From Achromobacter arsenitoxydans SY8 (GTDB lineage Bacteria; Pseudomonadota; Gammaproteobacteria; Burkholderiales; Burkholderiaceae_B), in contig NZ_AGUF01000074.1 in the NCBI RefSeq assembly GCF_000236785.1, positions 62,001 through 126,000 on the forward strand: a DNA stretch of 64,000 nucleotides, in the 5' to 3' direction. The notes below the pieces were generated by a model that ran no database searches, was not told where the DNA came from, and saw only the letters and a program-made list of their open reading frames with translations. The position numbers were made by a program, and so were the translations under genes. This document shows positions 62,431 to 64,000 of the stretch, piece by piece. Each line of letters begins with the position of its first letter. Positions within the stretch are counted from its first letter, which is position 1.

Positions 62431-64000
62431 ATGAGCGATCCCACGTTTTCGCAGTCGGAAGTCGGCGAAGAGTCGCGCGACGTCAACGCCGCCAAGGGCT
62501 GGCATCCGCCGTCGGCGCCCGCCGCCCGCGATCGGCGGGCGGTCGGGCGTTTCCGCGGTTGATTCTGCGCGGCGCCACGATCATCGACGGCACCGGCGCG
62601 CCGCCCTGGGGGCCGGTGGACATCGTGATCGAGAACGACCGGATCACGGCGCTGGTCAACGTGGGCACGCCGCACAAGGCCATTGATCCCAAGCGCCGCC
62701 CGGGTCCGGGAGACCACGAGATCGACTGCCACGGCAAGTTCGTGACCCCGGGCTTCGTGGATGCGCACGCCCATATCGGCACGCCCTATCACGCCATGAG
62801 CGGCATCGTTCCGCCCGCCGACTACATCTACAAGCTGTGGCTGGCGCATGGCGTCACCACCGTGCGCGAGATGGGCGCGATGGGCGGGCTGGGATGGACG
62901 ATGGAGCAGCGCGAGCTCTCTGCCGCCAACAAGATCGCCGCGCCGCGCATGATCGTGCATTCGGTGTTCCCGGCCGTGAACGACCGCGTCAAGACCATCC
63001 ACACCCCCGAGCAGGGGCGGGAATGGGTGCGCAAGCTGGCCGCGCGCGGCGCGGACGGCATCAAGTTCTTCGGGGCGCCGCCCGCCATCATGGAGGCCGC
63101 GCTGGACGAAGCGGCCAAGCAGGGGCTGCGCTCGGGCTGCCATCACGCGCAGATGGCGGTCACGCGCGTGAACGCGCTGAAGTCGGCGCGCTGGGGGCTG
63201 ACCAGTTCCGAGCACTATTACGGCTTGCCCGAGGCGCTGTTTGAAGACCGTGTGGTGCAGTCCTTTCCCACGGACTACAACTACAGCGACGAATACTACC
63301 GTTTTGCAGTGGCGGGCCAGACCTTCATGCAGGCCGCGCAGCCGGGTTCGGCCAAGTGGCGCCAGGTCATGGACGAGTTCCTGGAAATCGGCCACACCTT
63401 CGTGCCCACCTTCAACATCTACGACGCCAACCGCGACGTGATGCGCGCGCGCCGTGCCGACTGGCACGACGAATACACCTGGAAGGCGGTGTGGCGCTAC
63501 TTCCAGCCGCAGCGCGGCGGGCATGGGGCTTACTGGTACCGCTGGAGCACCACCAACGAAATCGAATGGAAGCAGAATTACCGGCTGTGGATGCAGTTCA
63601 TCAACGAATACAAGAACCTGGGCGGCCGCGTCTGCGCGGGCAGCGATTCGGGCTTCATCTATCAGATCTATGGGTTTGGCTTCGTCCGCGAGCTTGAGCT
63701 GCTGCAGGAGGCGGGTTTTCATCCCATCGAAGTGCTGCGCGCGGCAACGTCGCACAGCGCGGCGCTTCTGGGCATCGACGAGGACACCGGCTCGATCGAC
63801 GTGCAGAAGCGCGCCGACCTGCTGATCCACGACCAGAATCCCCTGACCGATTTCAAGCTGCTGTTTGGCACCGGCGCCATGCGCCTGAACGACGATACCG
63901 CCAAGGTCGAGTGGAAGCGCTGCCTGCAGACCACCATCAAGTCGGGCGTGGTGTACGACACCGCGGAACTGCTGGCGGACGTGCGCGCCATGGTCCGGGA
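62431..64000 (+). pseudogene. Second amidohydrolase, apparently frameshifted near its start, truncated by window end
   Basis: The ATG at 62431, with a G-rich ribosome binding site, opens a frame coding SEVGEESRDVNAAKGWHPPS that stops at 62562. The neighbouring frame, about one base out of register, continues from RSAGGRAFPRLILRGATIID near 62530 to the window end as a full amidohydrolase: FVDAHAHIG (HxH), GIKFFGAPP (Lys), SGCHHAQM, SSEHYYG and CAGSDSGFIYQ (Asp). Joining the frames restores a plausible continuous N-terminus, so a one-base deletion (real or sequencing) near 62525-62532 is likely. If translation begins instead at the TTG at 62559 the protein would be intact but without a ribosome binding site. 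The 3' end is outside the window. Confidence 0.75.

Overview
The window is about 64 kb of GC-rich chromosome from a betaproteobacterium of the family Alcaligenaceae, most likely Achromobacter. The evidence is the housekeeping order (trmL, gpsA-secB-grxC-rhodanese, gpmA-EnvC-like-ctpA-moeB, thiC, proB-obgE-rpmA-rplU, ispB), a Bug-family tricarboxylate receptor, and above all a Vi-antigen-type capsule locus with a periplasmic polysaccharide lyase, which I know from Achromobacter denitrificans. Assignment rests on reading the translated genes; no database search was run.

Layout. 1-9.7 kb is core metabolism and envelope: ComF, TrmL, a Bug receptor, the minus-strand operon rhodanese-grxC-secB-gpsA, and the plus-strand run gpmA, murein-hydrolase activator, ctpA, moeB. 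9.7-13.2 kb holds a membrane diguanylate cyclase and a GntR regulator (apparently leaderless, with a palindromic operator) coupled to a FAD-linked 2-hydroxyacid dehydrogenase. 13.2-14.2 kb is gene-free and full of short repeats. 14.2-25.3 kb is thiC with its TPP riboswitch, a SecD-head-like lipoprotein, an XRE regulator divergent from an orphan OmpR-type regulator whose receiver lacks its aspartate, proB, obgE, rpmA-rplU, an IclR/FAH-hydrolase pair, ispB and tRNA-Pro(CGG).

25.3-39.3 kb is the centrepiece: tviB-tviD-tviE-vexA-vexB-vexC-vexD-vexE-vexL, a tightly packed capsule operon behind a 550-bp AT-rich control region. TviB makes the UDP-aminouronic acid, TviE polymerises it, TviD probably O-acetylates it, VexE probably adds the lipid anchor, VexA-D export it and VexL is the periplasmic lyase. 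Three things are odd: tviC (the C4 epimerase) is absent, the permease VexB has a ~190-residue cytoplasmic extension, and the ATPase VexC has lost Walker A, signature, Walker B and H-loop residues.

39.4-53.8 kb contains a GT9 glycosyltransferase, a phoX phosphatase under an evident Pho box, a second SecD-head-like protein, an iron-uptake island (Fur box, fecI-fecR-fecA, a second ECF sigma, and an inverted paralogous receptor), and a minus-strand operon of membrane protein, ECF-like sigma, anti-sigma and a caspase-like/Sel1 protein. 53.9-58.1 kb holds two small unknown proteins, the decayed end of a UbiA-type prenyltransferase, an SMR-like protein without the drug-binding Glu, and two tandem paralogous polytopic membrane proteins, which together look like a lipid-linked sugar cassette. 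58.3-64 kb is a spermidine/putrescine-type ABC transporter lacking a binding protein here, followed by two amidohydrolases, the second apparently frameshifted and cut by the window end.
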